A stretch of 64,000 nucleotides of DNA. Source: Streptomyces aurantiacus JA 4570 (GTDB lineage Bacteria > Actinomycetota > Actinomycetes > Streptomycetales > Streptomycetaceae). A program made the position numbers and the translations under genes. Below the pieces are notes generated by a model. That model worked only from the letters and a program-made list of their open reading frames with translations. It searched no databases and was not told the DNA's origin. Shown here piece by piece: positions 43,499 to 51,730 of this stretch (position 1 is its first letter; every line of letters begins with the position of its first letter). The DNA lies in NCBI RefSeq assembly GCF_000414115.1, contig NZ_AOPZ01000028.1, positions 1 to 64,000 on the forward strand, read 5' to 3'.

Positions 43499-44274
43499 GA
43501 CCAGGGCTCCTCTTCCGTGCTCGCCAGGATCTCCGCGATGTGCACCGGCCGCATCGCCGTCCGCAGCCGCGCCATCGTGCCGCCGAGGTGCATCAGGCAG
43601 GAGTTGTCCGCCGCGCACAGCACCTCCGCGCCCGTGGACTCGGCGTTGCGCACCTTGTCCGCGCCCATTGCCGCCGACACGTCGGGGTTCTTCACGGCGA
43701 AGGTGCCGCCGAAGCCGCAGCACTCCGTCGCCCCCGGCAGCTCCAGGAGATCGAGCCCCCGCACCGCCGCGAGCAGCCGCGCCGGCCGGTCGCCGAGGCC
43801 GAGGGAGCGCAGTCCGTGGCAGGTCGGGTGGTACGTCACGGTGTGCGGGTAGTACGCGCCCACGTCCGTCACGCCGAGCACGTCCACCAGGAACTCCGTC
43901 AGTTCGTACGTCCTTTGCACGACGGGCGCGAGAGTGCGGGCGAGTCCGTCGCCACGGCCCTCCGCGCGGGCGCGCTCGCCGATGCGCGGATACAGCTCCC
44001 GCACCATCGCCCCGCAGGATCCGGACGGCGTCACGATGGCCTCGTACTCCCCGAAGACATCGGAGAAATGTCGGGCGAGCGGCTCCGCCTGGTGGCGGTA
44101 GCCGGTGTTGTAGTGGGCCTGCCCGCAGCAGGTCTGCGCCGCCGGGAAGTCCACGTCGACACCCAACCTGGTCAGGAGTTTCACCACGGCTCGGCCCGTG
44201 TCGGGATAGAGCGTGTCGTTGACACACGTCAGGAACAGAGCGACGCGCAACGCTGGTTCCTCCTTGTTGGTCAT
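43495..44274 (-). CDS. lutA: Lactate utilization protein A (CCG domain)
   Basis: Heterodisulfide-reductase-type CCG protein, 259 aa. Two cysteine-rich repeats are visible: AAQTCCGQAHYNTGY and GATECCGFGGTFAVK, with extra Cys at LFLTCVND and SGSCGAM. First gene of lutABC. In Bacillus and relatives this system oxidises L-lactate to pyruvate. Its promoter must lie in the 185-base region shared with the divergent peptidase gene, where no lldR-type regulator gene is seen. Confidence 0.92.
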   Translation of the reverse strand: MTNKEEPALRVALFLTCVNDTLYPDTGRAVVKLLTRLGVDVDFPAAQTCCGQAHYNTGYRHQAEPLARHFSDVFGEYEAIVTPSGSCGAMVRELYPRIGERARAEGRGDGLARTLAPVVQRTYELTEFLVDVLGVTDVGAYYPHTVTYHPTCHGLRSLGLGDRPARLLAAVRGLDLLELPGATECCGFGGTFAVKNPDVSAAMGADKVRNAESTGAEVLCAADNSCLMHLGGTMARLRTAMRPVHIAEILASTEEEPWS

Positions 44275-44325
44275 CGGATGCCTCGGTCAGCGTAATCTGG
44301 CGTGGGCGCCTTGGGCAGGGGGTGT

Positions 44326-44343
44326 CGCCTTGTCGGCAAGGCG
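44326..44343. terminator. 7-bp hairpin in the lut / peptidase intergenic region
   Basis: CGCCTTG pairs with CAAGGCG around TCGG, a UUCG-like stable tetraloop position. It lies in the divergent promoter region, so it may be regulatory rather than a true terminator. Confidence 0.3.
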
Positions 44344-44379
44344 GGCGCCGTTTGTCGCCTTAAGGGCTCGTCCTCAAAC

Positions 44380-44408
44380 TCCCCCAAGCTCTTAATGAGC
44401 AGGGGGGA
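44380..44408. repeat. Imperfect inverted repeat of REP-like type
   Basis: The arm TCCCCCAAGCTCTT faces AATGAGCAGGGGGGA. Bases pair as TCCCCC/GGGGGA, GCTC/GAGC and TT/AA, with small bulges. Intergenic hairpins with CTCCCCC...GGGGGAG arms recur in Streptomyces genomes, and this looks like one, but only one copy is present in the window. Confidence 0.4.
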
Positions 44409-44459
44409 CCCCCTCGACGGGCTGCATGCTTGCCGGAGCTTTGGCATAAAGGAGTTGCG

Positions 44460-45761
44460 TTGGACGTCTCGTACCGACAGCCCGGAGTCGTGCTCACTGA
44501 TCGGTGGTTCAGTGTGCCACTGGACCATGACGCCCCCGGCGGTGAGCGCATTGAGGTGTTCGCGCGGGAGTGTGTCGCGGCGGGGCGTGAGGGCGCGGGG
44601 CTGCCGTGGCTGGTGTATCTCCAGGGTGGGCCCGGCTTCGGCGCCAACCGTTTCAGCGGCAAGCAGGCGTGGCTCGGCCGCGCGCTGCGCGACCACCGGG
44701 TGCTGCTGCTCGACCAGCGCGGCACCGGCAGCTCCACCCCGGCCAACCGCCAGACGCTGCCGCTGCGCGGCGGACCGCGCGAACAGGCCGACTACCTGGC
44801 GCACTTCCGCGCCGACTCGATCGTGCGCGACTGCGAGGCGATCCGTCCCGAGGTGACCGGCGGCGCCCCATGGACGGTCCTCGGCCAGAGCTTCGGCGGT
44901 TTCTGCGCCACGCACTATCTGTCGGCCGCGCCCGAGGGGCTGCGTGCGGCGCTGATCACCGGTGGCCTGCCGACGCTCGACGGACACGCGGACGACGTCT
45001 ACCGCGCCGCGTACCCGCGCATGGAGCGCAAGTCCCTGGCGCACTACGCGCGTTACCCCATGGACGCCGAGCGGGCCCGCCGCGTCGCGGAGCACCTCGC
45101 CGAGCACGAGCCGGTCCTGCCCGGCGGCTACCGGCTCACCGTCGAGGCGTTCCAGTCCCTCGGCATCCTGCTCGGCACCGGCGACGGCAGCCACCGGCTG
45201 CACTACCTCCTGGAGGACGCCTTCGTGCGCACCCCGGCGGGCCACACCCTGTCGGACGCCTTCCAGGAAGCCGTGCTCGGGATCCTCTCGTACGCCGCCG
45301 CGCCGCTGTACGCCCTGCTGCACGAGGCGTGTTACGCCCAGGGCGGCCGCCCCACCGCCTGGTCCGCGGAGCGGGTGCGCGCCGACTTCCCCCGCTTCGA
45401 CGCGGGCAAGAGCCTCGCGGACGGCGCCCCGCTGCTGTTCACCGGCGAGGCCGTGCAGCGCTGGATGTTCGACTCCGACCCCGCCCTGCGCCCCCTGCGC
45501 GAGACCGCCGACCTCCTCGCCCAACGCACCGACTGGGCCCCGCTGTACGACCCCGCGCGCCTGGCCGCGAACGAGGTCCCCGTGGCGGCGGCCGTCTACC
45601 ACGACGACCTGTTCGTCGACACCGGGCACTCCCTGCGGACCGCCCGCGCCGTCCGGGGCCTGCGCACCTGGGTCACGGACGAGTACGAGCACGACGGGCT
45701 GCGGGTGAGCGGGCCGCTGGTGCTCGACCGGCTGCTCGGGCTGGTGCACGGCGAGTTGTGA
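44460..45761 (+). CDS. Proline iminopeptidase-like alpha/beta hydrolase (S33)
   Basis: Cytosolic peptidase, 433 aa from a TTG at 44460 with AAGGAG just upstream. The oxyanion HGGPG-type motif is LQGGPGFG, DQRGTGSS is typical of the family, and the nucleophile elbow is GQSFGGF. A large cap domain (about 200-330) and C-terminal Asp/His segment (FVDTGHSLRTAR) complete an S33 prolyl aminopeptidase. It cleaves N-terminal proline or similar residues from peptides. Divergent from lutABC; probably monocistronic. Confidence 0.9.
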   Translation: MDVSYRQPGVVLTDRWFSVPLDHDAPGGERIEVFARECVAAGREGAGLPWLVYLQGGPGFGANRFSGKQAWLGRALRDHRVLLLDQRGTGSSTPANRQTLPLRGGPREQADYLAHFRADSIVRDCEAIRPEVTGGAPWTVLGQSFGGFCATHYLSAAPEGLRAALITGGLPTLDGHADDVYRAAYPRMERKSLAHYARYPMDAERARRVAEHLAEHEPVLPGGYRLTVEAFQSLGILLGTGDGSHRLHYLLEDAFVRTPAGHTLSDAFQEAVLGILSYAAAPLYALLHEACYAQGGRPTAWSAERVRADFPRFDAGKSLADGAPLLFTGEAVQRWMFDSDPALRPLRETADLLAQRTDWAPLYDPARLAANEVPVAAAVYHDDLFVDTGHSLRTARAVRGLRTWVTDEYEHDGLRVSGPLVLDRLLGLVHGEL

Positions 45762-45838
45762 GCTGGCGGCGCGCGCGGCTGACGGCCAGGGCGAGCTGTG
45801 ACCTTCTGGCGGCCGGGGCCCGCGGATAGGCTGCCGCC

Positions 45839-46597
45839 ATGACCGACCAGCAGAACAGTGCCGCCGGGCCCGCGCAGCTCGCCCCCATGCCCGAGGACTG
45901 GCAGCGGGCCCTCGCCGTCGTCGCCCACCCGGACGACCTGGAGTACGGCTGCTCCGGCGCGATCGCCGCGTGGACCGACGCCGGGCGCGAGGTGGCGTAC
46001 CTGCTCGCGACGCGCGGCGAGGCGGGCATCGACACCATCGCGCCCGCCGAGGCGGGGCCGCTGCGCGAGCGGGAGCAGCGGGCGAGCGCCGCCGTCGTCG
46101 GCGTGGACACCGTGGAGTTCCTCGATCACGCCGACGGCGTCATCGAGTACGGCACCGCACTGCGCCGCGACATCGCCGCCGCCATCCGCAAGCACCGGCC
46201 CGAGCTGGTCATCACCCTCAACCACCGCGACACCTGGGGCGGCGTCGCCTGGAACACCCCGGACCACGTCGCCGTCGGCCGCGCCACGCTGGACGCCGCG
46301 TCCGACGCCGGCAACCGCTGGATCTTCCCCGAGCTGACCGAGCAGGGCCTCGAACCCTGGAACGGGGTGCGCTGGGTCGCCATCGCGGGCACGGACCGGC
46401 CGACCCACGCGGTGGACGCGACGCCCGGCATGGAGCGCGCCATCGAGTCCCTGCTGGAACACCGCGCGTACCTGGAAGCCCTCACCGACGAGGCCCCCGA
46501 GAAGTACTGCCGCACCTTCCTCAGCGGCTTCGCCGAGCAACTCGCGCCCCGCTTCGGCGGAAAGCCCGCAGTGGCCTTCGAGGTCTTCGGCCGGTGA
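45839..46597 (+). CDS. PIG-L (LmbE-like) zinc deacetylase
   Basis: Zinc N-deacetylase, 252 aa. The zinc-binding motif AHPDDLEYGCSG (H-P-D-D) and the second His in NTPDHVAVGR are present. Relatives include MshB and Bca, which act on mycothiol intermediates, but many Streptomyces paralogues are unassigned. No signal peptide. It sits alone, 78 bases after the peptidase gene and 87 before the enoyl-CoA hydratase. Confidence 0.88.
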   Translation: MTDQQNSAAGPAQLAPMPEDWQRALAVVAHPDDLEYGCSGAIAAWTDAGREVAYLLATRGEAGIDTIAPAEAGPLREREQRASAAVVGVDTVEFLDHADGVIEYGTALRRDIAAAIRKHRPELVITLNHRDTWGGVAWNTPDHVAVGRATLDAASDAGNRWIFPELTEQGLEPWNGVRWVAIAGTDRPTHAVDATPGMERAIESLLEHRAYLEALTDEAPEKYCRTFLSGFAEQLAPRFGGKPAVAFEVFGR

Positions 46598-46683
46598 CGC
46601 GGGTCTTCAGCCGCTGAGCCGCCGCCCGTAGGCTGACGGTACGTCAGACACGTGCCGTCGGCGCGTGAAGAGGGGCGGACCGG

Positions 46684-47520
46684 GTGATCGACACCGTCAG
46701 CACGGACATCCCGGAGGGCGCGGAGCGCCGCCTTCGCCTCGACGTCGAGGACGGCATCGGCGTCCTCACCCTCTGCCGGCCCGCCCGGCTCAACGCGTGG
46801 AGCTGGGAGTCCACCCGCCAACTCGGCCTGTACGCCGACCGGATCCGCTTCGACGACTCCATCCGCGCGGTGCTGCTGCGCGCCGAGGGCCGGGCGTTCT
46901 GCGCGGGCATCGACATCTCCGCGCCCGGCGGCGCCATCACCGGCCGCTCGGGCGCGGAACGCACTCACCACTACTACGAGGGCATCCGCTGGGCCCACGA
47001 GCGCTTCCGTGCCTTCGCGGGCCTGCCGCAGCCGGTCGTCGCCGCCGTCCAGGGCTACTGCCTGGGCTTCGGCTTCGAACTCGCCCTCATGGCGGACGTC
47101 CGGATCGCCGCGGACGACGCCGTGTTCGCGCTGCCCGAGGCGCAACTCGGCGTCGCCGTCGACGCGGGCGGCGATCTGCGCGTCGCCCGCGAGGCGGGCG
47201 CCGGCTGGGCCAAGTTCCTCGCCCTCACGGGCCGCCGCATCGACGCCGCCACGGCGGAACGTCTGCGCTTGGCCCAACTCGTCGTCCCACGCGACGACTT
47301 GGACGCGACGGCGCGCGCGGTGGCGGCCGAGATCGCCGCGAACGCCCCGCTCGCCGTGCGCGGCGTCAAACGCGACATCGACGCCTACGCCGACGCGGGC
47401 CTCGACCGGGCGCTCGACCGCGTGGCGATGACCGCGGCGGTCACCTTGACGTCGGAGGACGTGGGGGAGGGGTTCGCGGCGAAGGGGGCGGGGCGGGTGG
47501 GGGAGTTCGAGGGGATGTGA
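46684..47520 (+). CDS. Enoyl-CoA hydratase/isomerase family protein
   Basis: Crotonase-fold enzyme, 278 aa, GTG start. Oxyanion-hole segments are GRAFCAGIDIS and QGYCLGFGFELAL; both catalytic glutamates of true hydratases have counterparts (FELAL and LPEAQLG). It should hydrate trans-2-enoyl-CoA in beta-oxidation or a degradation pathway. It stands close to other acyl-CoA genes (SDR, quinone oxidoreductase, acyl-CoA dehydrogenases) but on its own transcription unit. Confidence 0.88.
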   Translation: MIDTVSTDIPEGAERRLRLDVEDGIGVLTLCRPARLNAWSWESTRQLGLYADRIRFDDSIRAVLLRAEGRAFCAGIDISAPGGAITGRSGAERTHHYYEGIRWAHERFRAFAGLPQPVVAAVQGYCLGFGFELALMADVRIAADDAVFALPEAQLGVAVDAGGDLRVAREAGAGWAKFLALTGRRIDAATAERLRLAQLVVPRDDLDATARAVAAEIAANAPLAVRGVKRDIDAYADAGLDRALDRVAMTAAVTLTSEDVGEGFAAKGAGRVGEFEGM

Positions 47521-47536
47521 GGCGGGCCGCGCCGCC

Positions 47537-48283
47537 TCACATCCGGGCTCTCAGCACGTCGACTTCACAGCCCGGCGTGAACGGGTCGAAGCCGTGCTCG
47601 ACCAGCCAGCGGACGCCCAGCAGGCTGCGCAGCGACCACCACGCGCGGATCACGTCGAGGTCGACGTCGGTGCCATAGCCGGCGACGACGTCGCCGAGGT
47701 GCTCCTCGTGTCCGAGCGTCACGGTGGCGAGGTCGAACAGGGCGTCACCCTGGCCCGCCTCGGACCAGTCGATGATGCCCGTGACCTCGTCGCCGTCGAC
47801 GAACACGTGAGCGATCTGCAGGTCGCCGTGCGTGAACACCGGAGTCCACGGCCGGAGCGCGGCCTGGGCGACCTGGCGGTTGCGGGTGACCAGGTCGGCG
47901 GGCAGGACGCCGTTGGTCACGAGCCACTCGCACTCGCCGTCGAGATCCGCCGTCAACGCGGCGAGGTCCCGGCCTGCCCGGCCGGGCCGGGGCGGCAACG
48001 GCGCGTCGTGCATCTTCCGGATGACGGCACCCGCCGCGGCCCACGCCGCCGGTGACGCGGTCGAGGGCTCGCCGAGGCGGCCGAGCGCCGTCCCCGGGGC
48101 CGCGGCGATCGCCAGCACGGGCGGCTTGCGCCACAGGATTTCCGGGGTCGGGACCGGCACCAGGCTCATCGCCTCGACCTCGGCGTCGATGCGCGCCTGA
48201 TCGGCGTCCACCTTCAGGAACACGTCGCCGACGCGGAGCGTCGCGCGCTCGGAATGGGCGACGACGACTTTGACCTCATCCAT
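47537..48283 (-). CDS. Aminoglycoside phosphotransferase (APH)-family kinase
   Basis: APH-fold small-molecule kinase, 248 aa from the ATG at 48283. Brenner's motif FTHGDLQIAHVFVDGDEV and the DFG-equivalent GIIDWSEAGQGDALFDL are clear. The N-lobe starts VVVAHSERATLRVGDVFLKVDAD with the ATP-binding Lys. Substrate unknown; the family includes antibiotic, choline and macrolide kinases. Solitary, convergent with the enoyl-CoA hydratase. Confidence 0.87.
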   Translation of the reverse strand: MDEVKVVVAHSERATLRVGDVFLKVDADQARIDAEVEAMSLVPVPTPEILWRKPPVLAIAAAPGTALGRLGEPSTASPAAWAAAGAVIRKMHDAPLPPRPGRAGRDLAALTADLDGECEWLVTNGVLPADLVTRNRQVAQAALRPWTPVFTHGDLQIAHVFVDGDEVTGIIDWSEAGQGDALFDLATVTLGHEEHLGDVVAGYGTDVDLDVIRAWWSLRSLLGVRWLVEHGFDPFTPGCEVDVLRARM

Positions 48284-48326
48284 GGGCGAGGAGTATCCCG
48301 GACGACCGTTCACGGCGCCGGGAATA

Positions 48327-48719
48327 TCACGTCGCCGAGGCCGCCCGCTCCTCCTCCCGGGGCACCGCGTATCCGGGGACGGACGGCCACCGCACGGTCA
48401 GTACCACTGACTCCTCCTCCGCGACCCAGGAGTGGTCCACGCCCTGGCCCCAGACGACGTAGTCGCCCTGGCGCGCCAACAGGACGCTGCGGCCGGGGAG
48501 TTCGACACGGAAGCGGCCGCTGATGAGCACCAGGAGGGCGGTGCGCTGCTCGCCACGCACCCACTGCGCCCGTGTGTCGCCCCGGGGGTGAGTACCCCAC
48601 TTGATCTCTACGGCTTCGCTGTGGCGAGGATCGCCCGCCCCCTTGAAGTGCCCGAGCAGCCAGCCCCGGTCCAGTGCCGCATCCTTGCCCGCATTGCCCA
48701 CGTAAACGCTGTCGTTCAT
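48327..48719 (-). CDS. Small cupin-like protein
   Basis: Protein of 130 aa from the ATG at 48719. It shows a cupin-like barrel: EIKWGTHPRGDTRAQWVRGEQRTALLVLISGRFRVEL, then ARQGDYVVWGQGVDHSWVAEEESVVLTVRWPS. Orthologues are common in actinobacteria and are sometimes mislabelled signal peptidase; no membrane segment or Ser/Lys dyad is present. Function unknown. Confidence 0.75.
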   Translation of the reverse strand: MNDSVYVGNAGKDAALDRGWLLGHFKGAGDPRHSEAVEIKWGTHPRGDTRAQWVRGEQRTALLVLISGRFRVELPGRSVLLARQGDYVVWGQGVDHSWVAEEESVVLTVRWPSVPGYAVPREEERAASAT

Positions 48720-48790
48720 ATGCCCGGACGCTAACACTCTCCCCGGACGGGTCGTCGAGGTCGCCAAGGTCCCCATCCCCGACGTGCTGC

Positions 48791-49801
48791 CTACGGCCTC
48801 GGAAAGGCCGCGGCGCCGTCCCGGCCCAGTTGCTCCCGCACCGGCATCACCGGCGGGTTCACCAGGGACCGGCGCTGCCAGTTCGCGCCGTCGACCACCA
48901 GGGTGTGGCCCGTGATGAAGCGGGCGTACGGGGAGGCCAGGAAGGTCGCCGCCCAGCCGAGTTCGCGTGGGGCGCCCACGCGGAGGGCCGGCTGGCGGGA
49001 GGCAAGGGGCGGCGGGGCGGCAGGGGTGTTCAGGTCGGCAAGGGTGTTCGGGTCGGCAGGGGCGTTCGGGGCGGTGAGGGCCGTGCGGATGGCCGGTGTC
49101 ATGTCCTCGTGCGGCATCAGGCCCGGTACCAGGCCGTTGACCTGGATGCCGTACGGGCCCCACTCGACCGCGAGCGTCTCGACGAGGCTCTTCACGCCCG
49201 CCTTCGCCGCCGCGCTGTGCGCGAAACCCGGGCCGCCCGTCCAGGCGTACGACGCGCCGATGTTGATGACCGAGGCGGGCGTGCCCGCCGCGAGGTGGCG
49301 GCGGGCGAACTCCCGGGTCATGAAGAACGTGCCGGTCAGCGTCGCGTCGACGACCGCCCGCCAGGCGTTGGGGGACATCTCGTCGGCGGGCACGGGGAAG
49401 TTCGCCGCCGCGTTGTTCACCAGGACGCCGGGCAGACCGTACGCGGACTCGGCGGCGTCGAAGGCGGCCGCCACGCGGTCCGGGTCGCGGATGTCGCACA
49501 CCGCCGTCGCCACCCGGCCGCCCAGCGCCGCCAACTCCGCGCGCGCCGCCGTCAGGCGCGGCTCGCTCCGGCTCGCGATCACCAAGTCCGCGCCCAGCCG
49601 GGCGAATTCGGCCGCGATCGCAAGGCCGAGGCCGCTGCCGCCGCCGGTGACCAGGACGGCGGTGCCGTCGTACGTGCCGGGCGGCAGCGCCGTCGCGCCG
49701 AGCGGGGGAGGCGCGGGCAGACCGCGATGAGGTCCGGGAGCCGTGCTGTCGGGGTGCGGCTCGGGGGTGGCGGGCCGTCGTCGTGTGCCGTCGCTCGTCA
49801 T
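48791..49801 (-). CDS. SDR oxidoreductase, 2,4-dienoyl-CoA reductase-like
   Basis: Short-chain dehydrogenase, 336 aa. Cofactor motif VLVTGGGSGLGLAIA, then VNNAAANF. The active-site region reads GASYAWTGGPGFAHSAAAKAGVKSL: the usual Y-x-x-x-K is S-A-A-A-K, as in the 2,4-dienoyl-CoA reductase branch (SASAKAGV), where another Tyr serves. The N-terminal 45 residues are a Pro-rich extension. A hexapeptide repeat (APNAPADPNTLADLNTPAAP) is inserted in the substrate-loop region. It probably reduces unsaturated acyl-CoA with NADPH. Confidence 0.85.
   Translation of the reverse strand: MTSDGTRRRPATPEPHPDSTAPGPHRGLPAPPPLGATALPPGTYDGTAVLVTGGGSGLGLAIAAEFARLGADLVIASRSEPRLTAARAELAALGGRVATAVCDIRDPDRVAAAFDAAESAYGLPGVLVNNAAANFPVPADEMSPNAWRAVVDATLTGTFFMTREFARRHLAAGTPASVINIGASYAWTGGPGFAHSAAAKAGVKSLVETLAVEWGPYGIQVNGLVPGLMPHEDMTPAIRTALTAPNAPADPNTLADLNTPAAPPPLASRQPALRVGAPRELGWAATFLASPYARFITGHTLVVDGANWQRRSLVNPPVMPVREQLGRDGAAAFPRP
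49024..49077. repeat. 18-bp imperfect tandem repeat, three units, inside the SDR gene
   Basis: Units at 49024-49041, 49042-49059 and 49060-49077 share the pattern GGGTGTTCGGGTCGGCAG with a few changes. The period of six codons keeps frame and encodes a Pro/Ala/Asn/Asp/Leu hexapeptide run near the SDR substrate loop. Confidence 0.8.
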
Positions 49802-49893
49802 GGGCGCATCGATAGCTCGACCGGGCGCAAAGTTCCAGGGGTAAGGCGGGTGTGCCGGGCGGGTTTCGGCGGTGGTGATTCCATGGTGCCGGA

Positions 49894-49922
49894 TTGACAT
49901 ATCGCCTTGCTGATTCTGCAAT
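49894..49922 (+). promoter_or_regulatory. Strong promoter-like pair giving a leaderless XRE-cupin mRNA
   Basis: A consensus TTGACA (49894-49899) is followed after 17 bases by TGCAAT (49917-49922). The regulator's ATG (49929) lies seven bases beyond the -10, exactly where transcription would start, and no ribosome site is present. A leaderless transcript is therefore expected. Confidence 0.6.
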
Positions 49923-49928
49923 GGGTGC

Positions 49929-50645
49929 ATGGGAATCGCAGAGGGTGGTCCGGTCAAGAGCGGACCGAGGGGTCGTAGCGGCAAGGGAAGCGGTGGACGT
50001 GACGCGGAGGACGCCGCGCACGAGCCCGGCGGACTGCCCGTCCCCGACCCCGACGACGCCGAGACCGACAAGGTCCTCACCGCCGTGGGCCCCCGCCTGC
50101 GCAAGATCCGCAAGGAGCGCGGCGCCACCCTCGCCGGGCTCTCCGCCGCCACCGGCATCTCCGTGAGCACCCTGTCCCGGCTCGAATCGGGCGGCCGCAG
50201 GCCCAGCCTCGAACTGCTCCTGCCCATCGCCCGCGCCCACCAGGTCCCCCTGGACGAGCTCGTCGGCGCCCCGCCGGTCGGTGATCCGCGGGTGCGGGCC
50301 AAGCCGATCACGCGGTACGGGCGCACGATGGTGCCGCTGACCCGGCAGCCGGGCGGGCTGCAGGCGTACAAGGTCATCGAGCCCACGCGCTCCGTCGAGC
50401 CCGACCCGCGCACCCACGAGGGCTACGAGTGGCTGTACGTCCTGTCGGGGCGGCTGCGCCTGGTCCTCGCCGAGCACGACGTGGTGCTCGGGCCGGGCGA
50501 GGCCGCCGAGTTCGACACCCGGGTGCCGCACTGGTTCGGGTCCACCGGCGAGGGGCCGGTGGAGTTCCTCAGCCTCTTCGGGCCGCAGGGGGAGCGGATG
50601 CACGTACGCGCGCGGCCGGCCGCGAAGCGCGACCGGGATGACTAG
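49929..50645 (+). CDS. XRE-family regulator with C-terminal cupin sensor
   Basis: Transcription factor, 238 aa. A charged N-terminal tail of about 48 residues precedes an HTH_3 domain (LRKIRKERGATLAGLSAATGISVSTLSRLESGGRRPSLELL) and a cupin_2 domain (EGYEWLYVLSGRLRLVLAEHDVVLGPGEAAEFDTRVPHWFG). Regulators of this layout sense small ligands through the cupin. It is divergent from the dienoyl-CoA reductase-like SDR gene (127 bases) and probably controls it or the downstream acyl-CoA genes. Confidence 0.9.
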   Translation: MGIAEGGPVKSGPRGRSGKGSGGRDAEDAAHEPGGLPVPDPDDAETDKVLTAVGPRLRKIRKERGATLAGLSAATGISVSTLSRLESGGRRPSLELLLPIARAHQVPLDELVGAPPVGDPRVRAKPITRYGRTMVPLTRQPGGLQAYKVIEPTRSVEPDPRTHEGYEWLYVLSGRLRLVLAEHDVVLGPGEAAEFDTRVPHWFGSTGEGPVEFLSLFGPQGERMHVRARPAAKRDRDD

Positions 50646-50752
50646 CCGTTCCCGAGCTGTTCCCCGGGCTGTCCCCTGAGCTGTTCCCTTCAGGGCAAGC
50701 GACCGCTTAGTATGCCTCCGGAGCACGGTCGACTACAGCGTGGAGGCCCCGC

Positions 50753-51730
50753 ATGCGCGCATGGCACGTACACCGCAACGGCGAGCCGGGCGAGGTGATG
50801 CGGCTCGAAGAGGCGGACCGGCCGGTGCCCGGCGACGGCCAGGTGCTCCTGAAGGTCCGCGCCGCGAGCGTCAACTTCCCGGACGCGCTGCTGTGCCGGG
50901 GCCAGTATCAGATCACCCCGCCGCTGCCGTTCACGCCGGGCCTGGAGGTCTGCGGCGAGACCGAGGACGGCCGCCGCGTGATCGCCAACCCCGCGCTGCC
51001 CTACGGCGGTTTCGCCGAGTACGCCGTCGCGGACGCCGCGGCCCTGCTGCCCGCGCCGGACGCCCTCGACGACGCCGAGGCCGCGGCCCTGCACATCGGC
51101 TACCAGACCGGCTGGTTCGGGCTGCACCGGCGCGCGCACCTCCAGGCGGGCGAGACGCTCCTGGTGCACGCGGCCGCGGGCGGCGTCGGCAGCGCGGCCG
51201 TGCAGCTCGGCAAGGCCGCGGGCGCCAAGGTCATCGGCGTCGTCGGCGGCGCGGAGAAGGCGCGGATCGCGCGGGAACTCGGCTGCGACCTGGTCCTCGA
51301 CCGGCGCGAAGACGACATCGTGGGCGCCGTGAAGGAGGCCACCGGCGGCCGCGGCGCCGACGTCGTCTACGACCCGGTCGGCGGCGACGCCTACGCCAAG
51401 TCCGCGAGGTGCGTGGCCTTCGAGGGCCGCATCCTCGTCGTCGGCTTCGCGAGCGGCGCCATCCCGACGCCCGCCCTCAACCACGCCCTGGTGAAGAACT
51501 ACTCGATCGTCGGCCTGCACTGGGGCCTGTACAACACCAAGGACCCGGCCGCGGTCCTCGCCTGCCACGAGCAGCTCACCGAGCTCGCCGCGAAGGGCGC
51601 CGTCAAGCCGCTCGTCAGCGAGCGCGTCCCCCTCGGCCAGGCCGGAGCGGCCGTGCAACGCGTCGCCGACGGCATCACCACCGGCCGTGTGGCCGTCCTG
51701 CCCACGCTCGCCGAGGAGGACGCCGCATGA
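50753..51730 (+). CDS. Zinc-independent quinone oxidoreductase (MDR family)
   Basis: NADPH-dependent oxidoreductase, 325 aa, start behind GGAGG. GroES-like N-domain (VRAASVNFPDALLCRGQYQ, TPGLEVCGE) and Rossmann domain (LLVHAAAGGVGSAAVQLGKAAGAKVIGV) are typical of the quinone oxidoreductase/enoyl reductase branch; zinc-ligand cysteines are lacking. Its ATGA stop overlaps the acyl-CoA dehydrogenase start, so it works with the dehydrogenases in a CoA-ester degradation pathway. Confidence 0.9.
   Translation: MRAWHVHRNGEPGEVMRLEEADRPVPGDGQVLLKVRAASVNFPDALLCRGQYQITPPLPFTPGLEVCGETEDGRRVIANPALPYGGFAEYAVADAAALLPAPDALDDAEAAALHIGYQTGWFGLHRRAHLQAGETLLVHAAAGGVGSAAVQLGKAAGAKVIGVVGGAEKARIARELGCDLVLDRREDDIVGAVKEATGGRGADVVYDPVGGDAYAKSARCVAFEGRILVVGFASGAIPTPALNHALVKNYSIVGLHWGLYNTKDPAAVLACHEQLTELAAKGAVKPLVSERVPLGQAGAAVQRVADGITTGRVAVLPTLAEEDAA

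Noticed and set aside
44326..44408. Possible riboswitch or tRNA-like element in the lut/peptidase gap
   Set aside because: Only simple hairpins are present; no conserved riboswitch core or tRNA arms could be traced.
45741..45815. Similar GGCGAG-TTGTGA / GGCGAG-CTGTGA segments after the proline iminopeptidase gene
   Set aside because: The match is short and imperfect and breaks no gene, so it is not counted with the exact duplications.
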